Assembly (NCBI GenBank): GCA_040357565.1 | Contig: JBDODJ010000105.1 | Origin: Cercozoa sp. M6MM | Lineage: Eukaryota > Endomyxa: Ascetosporea | Length of the DNA: 39,286 nucleotides | Reading direction: 5' to 3' (one strand) | Shown here: piece after piece, positions 1 to 11,200 of the stretch | How the letters are laid out: the number at the start of each line of letters is the position of its first letter | Position numbering within the stretch: position 1 is the first letter of the stretch | Notes under the pieces: generated by a model | Seen by the model: only the letters and a program-made list of their open reading frames with translations | What the model was told of the DNA's origin: nothing | Databases searched by the model: none | Position numbers and translations under genes: made by a program

Positions 1-1194
1 AAACAGGCGGGTAAACAGGCGGTAAATGGGGGGCAGGGTGGTAAATCGAATAGTGAAAGCACATGGACACGGCAGGACTGGTCGGGAACATGCGACACAC
101 CTATAGTGGTCCAAGTACACACTACCATAGTACAACAGTACAGTACAACAGTACGGTACAGTAGTACGGTACAGCAGTACAGTACAAATGTACCTGATTC
201 TGCCATTCGAGTTGCTGCATCTCATTTTGTTTCGTAGTGTGCACAGCATCCAACTCGCACCTGCAGGGGGGGGGGGGTTAAAGGGGTAAAGGGAAGGGAG
301 TTAAAGGGATAAATTGGGGTGAAGGGGTAAAAAGGGAGGGAGTGAAGGGGTAAAGAGGGGGGTAAAAGGGCAAAGTGCGTACAGTGGCAGCATGCGTTGC
401 GCGCCGAGTCCGTGCAGTCGCGCATCGCACAGTCTGCCGAACGCACCTACAGAACGGACCCTTAAACATGTCGATACAAACAGGACCAGTCGGGACAGGT
501 GACAGTACAGAAGGACGGCCACATAGAGTGACCCAGCGTCATGACGGCGAACCTCCGTTCGTTCAGCAGTGCGGACACCTGTATTTGAGCACCCAGTCAA
601 AGCGACACGGTTAAGGAAGCGGGCACGCACCTCATTCCAAGCCAGAGGAACGTCGTCATTGTTCTCGCTGTTGGCGGCACTGCTATAGGCCTGTGTCACA
701 CCATATCTGTACATCTATCTATTTATACACCTATACATATATATATATATATATACATATCGCACGTAAAACAGAGGTACACTGCTTTCTGGCGTTTCCG
801 CGTCGCCTTGCAGTGCTGACCACACCAGAAAGTCCTCAAGTCGCCTGCTCATATCCCAATATATGCTAGTCGGCCCCCCCCCCCCCCCCCCAGAACAAGC
901 AGCATACGTGGCATTGTCGGGAGCATGACCATGCCCGAATGTCGACGTCACCACGATTACCGGACAGCGCGGTTCCTGCCTCAGAACCTCCAAGGAATTG
1001 TCGCTGTCGAACCGATTGCCGCACACCAACTAAGCAAACAAGATGCAGAGGTACAGAAGGCACATCCTGGGGGAGGGGGCTACCTTTGCCTGTACGCCTT
1101 GCTGCATCAAAGCACGGTGCAGTGAGCGCGCCACACGCAGCGCACGTCCAGTCTGCGAGCCGAACCAGATCAACGCATCGCTCGTCTTGTTCAT
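1..1194 (-). CDS. Flavodoxin-domain oxidoreductase (diflavin reductase-like), 3' part beyond the window
   Basis: The minus strand encodes an FMN-binding flavodoxin fold split by several introns. Visible blocks in order are DALIWFGSQTGRALRVARSL (phosphate-binding loop), VIVVTSTFGHGHAPDNA (second FMN loop), a helix with RRLEDFLVWSAL, RFAVMTLGHSMWPSF, and LHGLGAQRMLPL followed by an acidic ELDAV segment. This order matches the N-terminal domain of NADPH-cytochrome P450 reductase, NDOR1/Tah18 and methionine synthase reductase. The fold begins about six residues after the ATG at 1194-1192, with no membrane anchor, which favours an NDOR1-like soluble enzyme; this is an inference. The FAD/NADPH domains would lie left of position 1. 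The last exon I can follow ends near 185. An intron at about 255-367 is almost pure TTTACCCC-type pyrimidine on the sense strand. Confidence 0.7.
120..196. repeat. GTAC-rich short tandem repeat
   Basis: Overlapping ACAGTAC/ACGGTAC units recur about eight times. They lie in what is probably an intron of the flavodoxin gene. The repeat is locally self-complementary because GTAC is a palindrome. Confidence 0.7.
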
Positions 1195-1737
1195 TGACGC
1201 GTTGCACACGAGTTTTTGCCGCGCTACGAGCTTCCACTCGGCGCACCTCCTCGCGCAACAACAACACAAATTGAAGCGCACACCAGTCTGCACACGGCAC
1301 ACCAACGCTTAGTGCCACCTAAATTCTGTCCAATAAAGCGCCTGGCTAAGGATTTAGGTTGTGTCCATTGAGGACTTTTTCAGACTCGTTTCTAGTTTGT
1401 TTTCGCAGTTTAAGCCAGACACAAAGTATTTCTAGTCAGAGTAGTCAATGCTATCCGGCTGTCTAGTTCTTCAGGGTGAATTGGCTGTTGCAGCGCCGGT
1501 CGAGCTAATAGCGCAGGCTGGAAGGCGACTCGAAGTGCCGTAAACGTGGGTCGGCTCGACTTTACTGCGCCAGCCAAAGCGTGTACGTCGTAATTTATAA
1601 ATTAGGGGTAACAATGTTCTAGGTGGAGGACAAAGAAAGGGAAAACAGTAAAGTACGAGCTGAGTTCATTTTCTCGCTGGTCTGCGCGTTCGATTCGCTA
1701 CCAGTCAACAATATACCGGAGCTGTTACGTAGTCCGA
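1195..1737. other. Intergenic spacer, no gene recognised
   Basis: This spacer lies between the start of the flavodoxin gene and the stop of the POC5-like gene, both on the minus strand, so it should hold the 3' UTR of one and the promoter of the other. Short open frames are present on both strands but none has convincing composition or splice structure. Confidence 0.5.
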
Positions 1738-3067
1738 TTAAACCCCACAATATAGTACCAGCTCAAGGGACGGATCTGAACCAGTTTCTATTGACATCAC
1801 CTCTGCCTTCGCCAGAATATCGTCGTGTACTGTGCGAGAAGGGCTGCTTTGAGGCCGCAACTGACTCGGGGTATACGTAGCCCTTGCGTGGCTATGTTGA
1901 TGACTCTTCCGACGACTGCTGTGTTTCGAGTGTCGCTTTGAAGATCTAGAAGAACGTTTTTGGCGATGCGACTGTGATTCCAACATGCCAACTGGAGAGC
2001 GCAAAATTTCTCCAAGCGTCGCATCGTGCTTCGGTTTTCCAAACAAACGGATTGCTTCAATTGACAATGAAGTCATTCCTTTGGTGAGCGCAATCTGAGT
2101 CTGCTTTTCGAGTTCCTTAAATCGGCGTTTGTGCTTTTCAAGCTTCTCTTCGTAGAGCTCTTGAATTTTGGCGAGTTCTTCATCTTTGTGGGCCCGGAGT
2201 TCTTCAAACCGTTGGCACTGCAGCGACTTGTTCTTGCGTTCCTCTTTTAGTCTTTAACAAAAGATAACATGACACCCAACTTAATTAAACTCAGGCATGG
2301 CACAGAGGAGTGTACCGCAGCTTTTCTTGAAAGTCAAGTTTTCCTTGCGATTTTTTAAGAGCTAATTCATGGTCTTGCACGTGTCGTCGCAATACCCTGA
2401 CTTGCGTTTCCTTACGCCACAGACGTAGGACATCGTATACACTCCGATATTTCGCGTTTTTCACAGCTTGTGTGAGCTTTTGTTGAACGAAATGGTTTCT
2501 TTCAGCTTGGCTCCGCAGCCCGTCGACTAGCTTTTCTCGAACCGCCAACTGCTCTTGAAGTTCGCGTATGGTTCCCTGCGATGCAGCCCTGGCTGCTTCG
2601 AAGTCACGTGCGGCCAGGCGGTGTAGTTCTCCGTGAAACTTATTGAGAGCTTGCTCCACATCAACCTGTTCAACGCAAAACAAGAACTCACAGGATCATT
2701 TAATTTTGCCAATACTTCAATTGAATTCTACCTTGAACTGCTCGAGAGCTTGTGGTGGCACAGTCTGGCTCAGAAACGATTTAGGAGGCATCTGTTTGGT
2801 CTGAAAGAAGGTCCGATACCCGCCGCGAACCTCGAACTTGGGTTCAGTTCCAGTAGTATTTGTCGTTCGAACAGCGACTATGGGGAGAAACGACTAAAAT
2901 ACCGACCGCTAGAGTGGTGAGCTAGAACAGCCTTGAGATTAAAAACTCGAGTCTCGCGCCCTCGGTTTGCCCGATGTCTAGTGATAACAGACTTGATCCT
3001 TACATGATCTCTCTCAATCGTTTCCTCTTTGCCTGTTTGCAAGTCACGTCGTTTGAGTTTCAATCAT
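1738..3067 (-). CDS. POC5-like centriolar coiled-coil protein
   Basis: This is a multi-exon minus-strand gene. The ATG at 3067-3065 follows ACCACC. A first intron (acceptor ...CACTAG) restores the frame, a 29-nt intron near 2890-2920 continues it, and another separates QALEQFK from VDVEQALNKF. The protein is helical and charged, with a WR-containing segment (DVLRLWRKETQ) reminiscent of the Sfi1/POC5 centrin-binding type. It then has a coiled coil ending in TKGMTSLSIEAIRLF, which resembles the human POC5 block MRGVCALNLEAM at the same place. A Ser/Lys/His-rich tail follows. POC5 is a centrin-binding centriole elongation protein, so the name implies basal bodies. The match rests on one short block plus architecture; another centriolar coiled-coil protein is possible. 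Confidence 0.5.
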
Positions 3068-3124
3068 GGTGGTGTCAAACGAAATACTGTTCGTTCCTTT
3101 CGTTTCGTTTCAACCTGCGATTTT
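3068..3124. promoter_or_regulatory. 57-bp head-to-head spacer, probable bidirectional promoter
   Basis: Only 57 bp separate the proposed ATG of the POC5-like gene (minus) from that of the small membrane protein (plus). Any core promoter must be shared or overlap the transcribed regions. No TATA box is visible. Confidence 0.45.
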
Positions 3125-3437
3125 ATGGCTTCCGAGAATACAAAGCACCCGTGTAGGTTCTTGGTGACGTCCTCCATGAGCGGGATTGCTCTGGGACTGA
3201 TCATCATCAAGGGTCTTCTTAGCGTAAGGTTGCGAGTGGCGCGTATGCGAGCCAATGCAGAATTGCGGAAGATCATGCAAGTCGGTTGATATTCCCAACC
3301 AGTTCTTTGACATGCCTCAAACTGTCTTTTTTGTGCAGGAAAACCCGAACGCTTTCCAATCCGTGGACGAGTTGAACGTCGTGGCAGAAACTGCGCGGCA
3401 AAAGGATGGCGCTAAACTCGATATGCTCGTAACTTGA
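3125..3437 (+). CDS. Small single-pass membrane protein, unrecognised
   Basis: Two exons, 3125-3280 and 3339-3437, joined across a 58-nt GT-AG intron with a pyrimidine-rich end (CTGTCTTTTTTGTGCAG), give an 84-residue protein. It has a polar N-terminus, one hydrophobic segment around residues 19-36 (SGIALGLIIIKGLLSV), a basic stretch (RLRVARMRANAELRK) and an acidic-polar C-terminus. The size and the TM-plus-basic layout recall small mitochondrial inner-membrane or assembly proteins, but I recognise no family. It is transcribed away from the POC5-like gene and ends about 220 bp before the channel gene. Confidence 0.6.
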
Positions 3438-3656
3438 GGCATCTGAACCCTGGGGGAGGGGGTAGAGGGGGATAAAGGAGCAACCGAAGGAAATGCAAAC
3501 ACTTGTGAAACTATAACACAGGGGCGGAGACGCTCAGAGTTCGTGTCGGGGCCGTTTGATCCGCTTCACTCAGCCATGGCGAGAGCTCGAATTAGGTCAG
3601 TCAAGACCAGTCAGTGATAGACCATTAGCCGTTAATCTGAATCTTTGAACAGACGA

Positions 3657-5598
3657 ATGGAAACCGAGAGGATTCGCGCGCGACTGATAGCCATGCGCAA
3701 GGACAGCGTCATGACCAGTGACACGTCGGAGTCATCACTGCTGACACAGAAACCGGTGAAAGTTCCAACAGTGTCGGAGAGTGCGAGGTTCTGGGTGAAG
3801 GGCGTAGGAGGAAAAGTGCTGAACGGGCTCGTTCTGCTGTGCGCACTCACGGTGTGCGTGTGCGGACACACGCTGCGTGTACAGACCGGTGCCACTGCCA
3901 CCGTCGTACACCACATTGGTCTCCCGACGAAGGCAGGCGAGAGCGCAGCCGTAGCTGCTGCGCCTCAGTTTTCGTGGCAAGATTTCTTTGGTATAAAACT
4001 CCCTACTCAAGTCCTCTGTCCACCTCCTGCGTATCGACTACTCGTCTGTTTGGGTGTAGCATACGAAGCTGCCTGGATTTCGACTGCAGTTCTCGTCTTC
4101 ATTGCTGTCCTGAGCATCTGGAAGTACATGTTCCGGGTACTGGATATCAAGTAAACACAACCAATTCGCTACCGTTCTTCATTCGAGATTGTTTGGCAGA
4201 GAGCTGCAGGAAAGTTCGGTCTCGTTGAAGGAGAAATCTTGTTTGATGCACCCACAATGGGTCATGACGTGACAAGGTAAGTTACCACTCTACACGGACC
4301 TGCAGTTGTCGGTCGTGCCATGTACAAGCTCGTTTGAAATTTATTCGTCTCAGGCTGCGTCTCGTGGATTTGTGGATGCGCATTTTAATGTGGATCTTAT
4401 TCGTAACAGCCCTGCTGATGCTCGCCGGGGTATCTCTGGCTATCATGTTCACGTCGGCATCGGTAGGCCACTGCGCGACTGTTTCGCTCCGCGAATTCCC
4501 GAAAATAGAATACATGCTTTGTGCAGTTCCTGGCGACTGTCCTGGTGTTCTCGTTCAAAGAGCCGTTCCTCGACATGTTCGTCGGCCTAAGTCTGCAGCT
4601 GCAACCACATGGTTTTGTGAGCACCGGCGATTGGATCACAGTGCTGCCAGTGAACGTGTCTGGAGTCATCGAACGCTTCGACTTGACGACAACGGCGATT
4701 CGGTGCTTTGACGGCCGGCTGGTAACCATTTGCAACCGGCACCTGCGCGCAGGCACTTTGACCAACCACAGTTCGAGCGACTTTTCTCACGTAAAATAAC
4801 GCCAAACCTACTTTGAAGCAAATGCTTAACCCTGAATGAGCTAAATTAATGTATGTTCTTTCCGACTTTGTGAAGGTTGAGTTCAAGTTCGGGATGCCTT
4901 CGATGCCCACCGAGATGGTGCACGACTTTATGAGCAAAGTGACGTCCTCGTTGATGGGTACACATCTACTTTTTAATACCTGTAAGAAAGAGGGTGAACT
5001 GTCTCCATTGTGGTCTAGAGATCAACGAAGTTATTCCGACTCCGTCGCCATTGATCTCGCCTTGCGAATTCGAGCAGAGTCTGCTCGCAAAGGAACCCGA
5101 AGCCACCTCGCCCAACGTACAGCACCTGGTCTTCAAGGTGACTTTCTTCGTACCCTTCGGGGCATTGCGTGTCAAACGACTGCGAGGCGGCGCAACTGTC
5201 GTGTTCGGTAAGACGCTCCAGTTCCGCCAGGAAGCTGGTCGTGTCCGCAAGCGCACGATGCTCATCGTGCGAGATATTGCCATGGTGCCCTCCGCTCTCC
5301 CACTTACTTTGGTAGACTCAATACGATGCTGCAGGAGTACATCAGTCGACTTGAAGAAAGCAAACGAAGTGCACTGAAACCTAAGCACGAGAAGCCCCAA
5401 GCCAGCAGACAAGCTGCCAAAGAACCTACTCCAAGTCAATCCACGCACAGCGCAAGCGGTGTCAGCGAGACGCAACAAGAGATTGACAAAGCACGCGACA
5501 TCTTCCAGCACCTGCTGAATGCAGGCACTAGCAGCGACACCCCCGACGCGAACGCCAGCCGTGCCGAAGCTTCTGACCCAGTCGATGCTGTTAGTTAG
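3657..5598 (+). CDS. MscS-like mechanosensitive ion channel (MSL type)
   Basis: Seven exons encode about 513 residues: 3657-4136, 4200-4276, 4354-4462, 4527-4790, 4876-4957, 5019-5284, 5335-5598. The phases agree at every junction. Hydrophobic segments lie near residues 45-65, 125-160 and 190-215, followed by the pore-helix region (FKEPFLDMFVGLSLQ). The MscS beta domain follows: GFVSTGDWITV, then GVIERFDLTTTAIRC, then RLVTICNRHL with an N-[HW]-S motif. These are the hallmark blocks of the family, which opens under membrane tension to release osmolytes; the extra N-terminal helices resemble plant and protist MSL proteins. The C-terminus is a soluble alpha/beta region plus a polar coiled-coil tail. 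The last intron is either 50 nt (5285-5334, chosen) or 23 nt (5312-5334); both keep the frame. The gene converges on DDI1. Confidence 0.9.
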
Positions 5599-5864
5599 AC
5601 GAGATAATCTAAGTAGTTCCCCTGCGCCAAACTGGGTGGGTCGCAAGAGCCTAGACTGAGGTAGTATAGTGTCAAAGCAGACCAAAGGTCGAAGGATACC
5701 CTAATATTTAAATCGAACAACAAAGAGCTGTGGCAAGCTGGACGCCGGCACGCATACTGTAATTTCCCCGTGCACTCGACTGCCTCGCCTCACGTCCGGT
5801 AACTACTGTAAATGGTCAAATGATCGCTACCGTCTACTAGTGGGTACTGGCCGCCCATGATCGA

Positions 5865-7493
5865 TCACTGGAAGAAGAGAGAAACGGCGAGTTCGACATT
5901 GCCGTTAGCAGCTTGCAAAAGAGCTCTGCACGATACACAGCCGTCCATTGAAGAGAAAGGCACAACTTGAGGACAGAAGAGAGCAAGAGCTATACGGAGC
6001 TTGTTCGCGAGGCACACCGAGTGCAATCAGACGTTGCACATTCGGATCTTGCGCATTCGGATTGCTACTCGGATTGCTCATGCTGGCACTGGTGTGACTG
6101 GCACCATCTGCGGTGTTCTGCTGCTGCTGCTGTTCTTGTTCTCTTTGTTGCTGCTGCTCTTGTTCCAGACGACGTCGCTCGCGTTCGCGTGGAACTTGTG
6201 CCTCGGACAGGAATGGGACCTAACCACACAGTGCAGGTTTTAGTACGAAGGAAGGAAGGTAGATTGGCGCACCTGCACATCGTTGACAACGAGACAGTTG
6301 TGCTTGAGATCAATAATGATCTGGTGTCTTCGCAGGAGGTCAAGACCCAACAACATGTCGACGTTCATGCCGTCAGTACTAAAACCGGGGAGGGGGGGGG
6401 GGGGGGGAAAAAATCAACTGCTAGGAAGCACAACATACATGGTGAAACTCGACATGAGGTGCTGACCGCCGATGACAACGTCGGCCGCGTGCACTCGGCC
6501 GAGTGTTTCGCTCGTACCAACACCTTGCAGACGGGTGCGATACCTACATATCACACATGCACAGTCAGCTTTTCCCGGGATTTGGGGAGAAACAAGCCAA
6601 ACCGAGAGTCCACAAGTCGCATCAGATTGGTCTTCTCGGCCATTTCTTTCGACAGCGTCGTAATCTGCGCACTGCATTGAAACAACATACACTAATGAAT
6701 GGGAGGGGGAGGGGAGGGGGATAAAAATATACCCACTGTCGACAAAAGCGACCAAATTGACGCCGTTCACTTTGACGGGAACGTAAAGCATCACCACTTG
6801 GGCGAATGTCTCCTACACACCGATACAAAAGCATACTCCCCCCCCCTGTCACAATATATTTGAGAGAGAGTGTACAGGCAAGTGATGCAGCGCCTGCTCT
6901 AAGTTGCTCTGAATGTTGGCATGTCGCAGATACTCCATGTACAGACGCTGCGTCTCCGGGTCGTTCGGTGTCGTGCGCATACTGCATTGGCCCCTTGATA
7001 CCTCGATATCCTATTCCTCAAATAGCAAGGTACCGATGTGCAAGAGCAGGCGGCAGGTCGGCGTTGGCTTGCTGCATGCGCACATCGGCCTATCGCATTT
7101 GCACATGACTGTTGCACTAAGTACCAGTTGTTTTCAGCAAAAGACACTACCTGTCGTGCTGCAAGGTAGGCCTCGACAGCAACCTGGCCGGATGACACGG
7201 CCATACCCCTGCACGCGTCTTAATTAGGCACCACCTAGGACACGTTCGCTTGGGATGGTACAATTGAGGGTCGGCAGCGGCGATCTGTGCCAACAGTTGC
7301 GGGTCCGAGCGGCACTCTTGTACCTGTTTTATCCAATCTGGTTCCCCAAGAAAATACCAGAAAGTATCACACAATCAAAACACACCAATGCGGCAGGTCC
7401 ACGAGCCAGGAGACCTCGCAGGCGATCCTGGAGCGAGGCAACATTCGGGAGACCACGCATCTCGAATTGACTGCCTTCAGTCACTCCAATTGA

Positions 7494-7576
<83 letters not shown>

Positions 7577-7947
7577 CATATATATACACTCACATACACA
7601 CACACACGCGCGCGCGCACACGTGTTTCTTTCCAGAGGCACAATAGCTATTAAAAGAAACTAGGTACCTGCATTGTGTCAGAGTCGTTGAGTGCTCTTCC
7701 GTTGAGGAATAACTGCTGCTGCGTACTGGCTCCAGCCATCATGGCCAGCAGCACCTGAGGAAAACAGCTGGGCTCTTCCTTCCGCCTGGAGGGTACCGTC
7801 AAGTACCTTGAGTGAAGAAACTGTCGTATCCGGGTTAACCGACAGCGGAACTCTGTGTTGAAGCAAGTGGTAGCAACACGAAGAGCTAAAGTGAAAGCAG
7901 AAAAGCTACCGCTGCGACCCAGTGTTCACCACGATATTGATCGGCAT
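5865..7947 (-). CDS. DDI1: DDI1-type ubiquitin receptor and aspartyl protease (UBL-RVP-UBA)
   Basis: About 14 exons encode roughly 410 residues. The order is an N-terminal ubiquitin-like domain (HRVPLSVNPDTTVSSLK ... QQLFLNGRALNDSDTMQ), a helical region (RSDPQLLAQIAAADPQL; QRLYMEYLRHANIQSNLEQA), the dimeric retropepsin-like domain (VVMLYVPVKVNG; catalytic FVDSGAQ; LGRVHAADV; DMLLGLDLLRRHQ), then VPFLSEAQVP, a Gln-rich linker and a complete C-terminal UBA (QRLIALGVPREQAP ... NGNVELAVSLFFQ). DDI1 carries polyubiquitinated clients to the proteasome and cleaves some of them. All three domains and the catalytic DSG are present. An intron splits the DSG glycine codon. Intron 1 is only 24 nt (GTAGC...CTTTAG), one intron holds a poly-C run, and another holds the CA/TG repeat at 7495-7622. 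This is a host gene, not a retroviral remnant. Confidence 0.94.
6388..6415 (-). repeat. Poly-C tract in a DDI1 intron (sense strand)
   Basis: A run of C residues on the sense strand lies just before the TTTTAG acceptor. It acts as the polypyrimidine tract of that intron. Confidence 0.85.
7495..7622. repeat. (CA)n/(TA)n microsatellite inside a DDI1 intron
   Basis: This is a long CA dinucleotide run with TATA and CG interruptions. The intron joins ...NDSDTMQ to SIGVTEGSQF in the UBL region and is otherwise very short, so the repeat makes up most of it. Confidence 0.95.
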
Positions 7948-8287
7948 TTTTGGTTCCACGAAATGGAAGCGCTTTTCTACTTTGCGTCGTCGTCTGTTCA
8001 CGATATTCGATCGGTACTTCTTTTTCAATGAGTTCCACGGCAATGACGCAACACTAATCGTATTACTACTTTATTTTCACACGCTAGAGCTTAAGCAGAT
8101 CAATTATGGCGAGAATCTGTGCTCTCCCTTAACAGAACCTATACAGTTTGGCCCAGTTCAAATATCGCTTGTTCCATGTGCGCAGGCGTGTAATAATACC
8201 GATTTATATCATAAAGTGTGCTCTACAGGTAGCTGGAAGCTATCGTGTATTTCGTGAGGTGGGCACTCGAGTGCCGAGTAGCCAAGC
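7948..8287. promoter_or_regulatory. Head-to-head spacer between DDI1 and the WD40/Cys-rich gene
   Basis: A 340-bp region between two divergent start codons is the only place for both promoters. It is more AT-rich than its flanks. No clear TATA or other named element is seen. The WD40 gene may have a 5' UTR intron here, as a CTACAG|GT junction occurs at about 8229. Confidence 0.4.
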
Positions 8288-11200
8288 ATGCTGCCTCTGC
8301 GAAGGCCAAACTACAGTCCCAACCTCCGCTCGGTCGATCGGAGGGTAAGCTCTGCATCCAGTGCAGCTTGTGTCTCTTTGAGTGTCTGTGCTTAGCGCAA
8401 GGCGTCGCAGCACGGCAGCTACCGGTCGCCCCTGCGACGCCAGTTGCACCAGCCGCAGCCGCCGACTCAGCAGCGACACACACTGCAGGACTGTTTCCAC
8501 CTGAGCCAGCAGCAACAGCAGCAGCAGCGGCAGCATGCGAGTGGCCACACTGTCGCGCACTCTGACGGTCACGCACGTGGCCACCGCTGTCTGCGCCGAC
8601 GACTGCAGCACCTGCGCTCTCTGTTGCACCGGTGCCTTTCTCTCTCTTTTTCTGGAGTCCGCGCGGAGGCCCGAGTTGTTATCAAACTCGTGTTTACAGT
8701 CATCCTAAGCGCGAACGGAATATCCAACTGTCACTCGATTTGGCGAACTGTGAGTTTTATTTTTTATTTTTATTTTTGGTTGTCGATGATCGATCACCGA
8801 TCGGTGGTCACTTAAACCGTAAAAATGCAGGTCACACGGTGGTACGCGTGCGCAGCTACATTTTCGTGTTCGCGCGCGACACGGTGGCGGCGCTGCGCGT
8901 CTCGGCGGCGGACGGCGTCCGCGTGTGCGGCACCTACACTTCGACGTCCGCGCTGACGTGCGGCTGCGTGCACTACGTCGGCGGCACTGACGGTGATCGC
9001 ACCGTCGATCGCACCGTCGATCACAACGATAAGACCGTCGGTCAGTCAAGTGATCACTCCGATCAGTCAGGCGATAACTCCGATCAGTCGAGCGATCACT
9101 TCTGCGTGCTGGCAGGCACGTCGGCCGGCGAGGTGCTCTGCTGGCGTCTGCGACGACCCGGTACACCGTGCTGTCCATCTGGACCAGTCATGTCCGTTTG
9201 TAGCCATCGTCATGTCTTTTTGTACGCATGGTCATGTCCACACGGACCGGATGGACTGTGTGTGTTGCAGGGGACGAGGCGCAGTGCCGACGCTTCTTGG
9301 TGCACAAGCGCAGCAAGGCCGTCACGTGCGTCAAAGTGCTGCACCGCGCCGTGCTCACTGCCTCGGCCGACCACACGCTCAAGGTTTACCCTCCTTACCC
9401 CTTCCTTTACCCCTTTACCTCTTTTACCCCCTTCTTTTATCCCCCAGGTATGGCGTTTCCCCAGTGTTGAAACGGTCGAGTTGAAGCTGCTGGTGCGCGC
9501 CAACGCCAAGTCGACCGTCCGCGCGGCTGACTTTCTGGGCGCGCGATCGCCGGTGTCACCGTCGCAGTGTGTCAGTGGTAGCACTGACCACGTGCACGTG
9601 TGACTGGGACTGTGAGTGTGTGTGTGTGACTGACCTGTGACTGTGACTGACTGGGGTCGAAAGAGGAGGACGGTGTGTGGTCGGAGTGGCTACGACACGG
9701 CACGGCAGAGTCGCGACGACGAGATCTGTACCGTCCATTTGTACTGTGCCGATTTCATGTCCCGTCAATTTGTACGGTACCACTGTACACGCACAAGTGC
9801 AGTACGCCCACCTCGGTGTGTCGACTGCTGTGTTTTTGCGAGGACGGTTTCGCACGTCTCTTTGCGGTACCGATCACAGATTTATCAGTGTGTGGTCACT
9901 GATCGATCACTATGTGGTCACCACGTGGTCACTGGGTCAGTCGGACACACGTGCGCAGATCAAGGGCGACGTGCTGTGGCGCACGTGTTCCGTCGAATCG
10001 CCGCAGCGGCCGCTGCTGGTGTCGCGGTGAGTTATACCCCCCCCCCCCCATTCCTACCCCTTTACCCCTCTTTGCTTCAGACTGCTCACACGTGTGTGCA
10101 CGCACCTGCACGTGTCACCGGTGGTGCAAGACGTCAGTTGGTGCACTCTTACCTCCTCTTACCCCCTCTTACCTCCTCTTACCCCTCTTACCATGACAGT
10201 GAGTTGCGGCAGCGCATCGCACTGTGTTCGTCGGACGGCGAGTTGCGCGTGCTGCAGTGGCGCTGCAAGAGCGACGGCAGCGGCGAGGACTTTGTATCCC
10301 TCTCTACTCATACCCTACCCTACCCTACCCACCCTACCCTACCCACCCTACCCTGCCCTACCCTAACCTACCCTACCCTAACCTACCCTACCCTACCCTA
10401 CCCCACCCTACCCTACTCCACCCTCCCCTACTCCACCCTACCCTACCCTATCCTGTCCCACGTTACCCCTACCTATCTAACTACCCTCCCCCCCATAGGT
10501 ACCGCTGCTGCAGCTACGTCGCGACGCCGTTGCCGCCGTGGCGCTGCTGCACACGCGTGGTACCTTTGGCACGTATCGCACTGGTGGGGGCAGACACATA
10601 GACACGTATGCGAGTGTGTGCATGTGGTACCATGTGCATGTGGTACCACGCGCAGACGATGACATTGGCCTGGCCGTGGCGAGCGACGACGGCGCCATGC
10701 AGCTGTGGGACACGGTATCGGACAGTGCCGCCGACGGTGCCGCCGACGGTGCCGCCGCCGAGTGTCACGTGCCACTGTACACGTGGGCGAAACCGTCGCC
10801 GAAACCGTCGCAGAAACCGTCACCGACTCAAACTCAGGAACCGTCACTGACTCGGAAACCGTCGCCACTGGAGCAGCGACGTCGCGTGCCGCCGGTGGTG
10901 TCGCTGGCACCGTCGTCGGACGCGCTGATCGGCGTGACACGTGGCGGCACCGTCACACTGCACTGGCACGCCTGCGCACGTGCGTCGCCACTGGCGCAGT
11001 CTCGGTACAGTAGTGACCGATCAATGTCGCCCCTCTCCAACTGACGGTTTCTGGTACCGCTGACGGTTCTGTAGGGCAGTGGTGCCACCGTCACTCCGAC
11101 TGCAGCGACGGTTCGCGCGGAACCGTCGCGGACAGCGATCGATGTCGACAGCGACGGCGCAGTCGCAGGTGATACCGACGGTGCTCAAGTCACTCACCTG

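Noticed and set aside
3645-3656. Upstream TTG start for the channel gene
   Set aside because: This is a eukaryotic gene; the first ATG is at 3657. Other frames that begin with TTG or GTG (3063, 8245, 15022) were moved to real ATG codons for the same reason.
5312-5334. A 23-nt intron in the MscS-like gene
   Set aside because: It is possible, but a 50-nt intron (5285-5334) with the same acceptor also keeps the frame and fits the usual size better, so it was not counted as evidence for ultra-short introns.
7388-7663. Open frames through CA/TG repeats (poly-THTH or poly-VCVC proteins)
   Set aside because: Dinucleotide repeats are open in several frames on both strands. They sit inside introns of well-supported genes here and at 12815, 22576, 24673 and 31931.
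5865-7947. The retropepsin-like FVDSGAQ motif as a retroviral or LTR-element fragment
   Set aside because: It is flanked in frame by UBL, DDI1 helical and UBA domains and is interrupted by spliceosomal introns; this is the cellular DDI1 architecture. No reverse transcriptase, integrase or LTR is nearby.
10311-10455. TACCC array as a chromosome end
   Set aside because: Coding exons of one gene continue on both sides and the units are degenerate.
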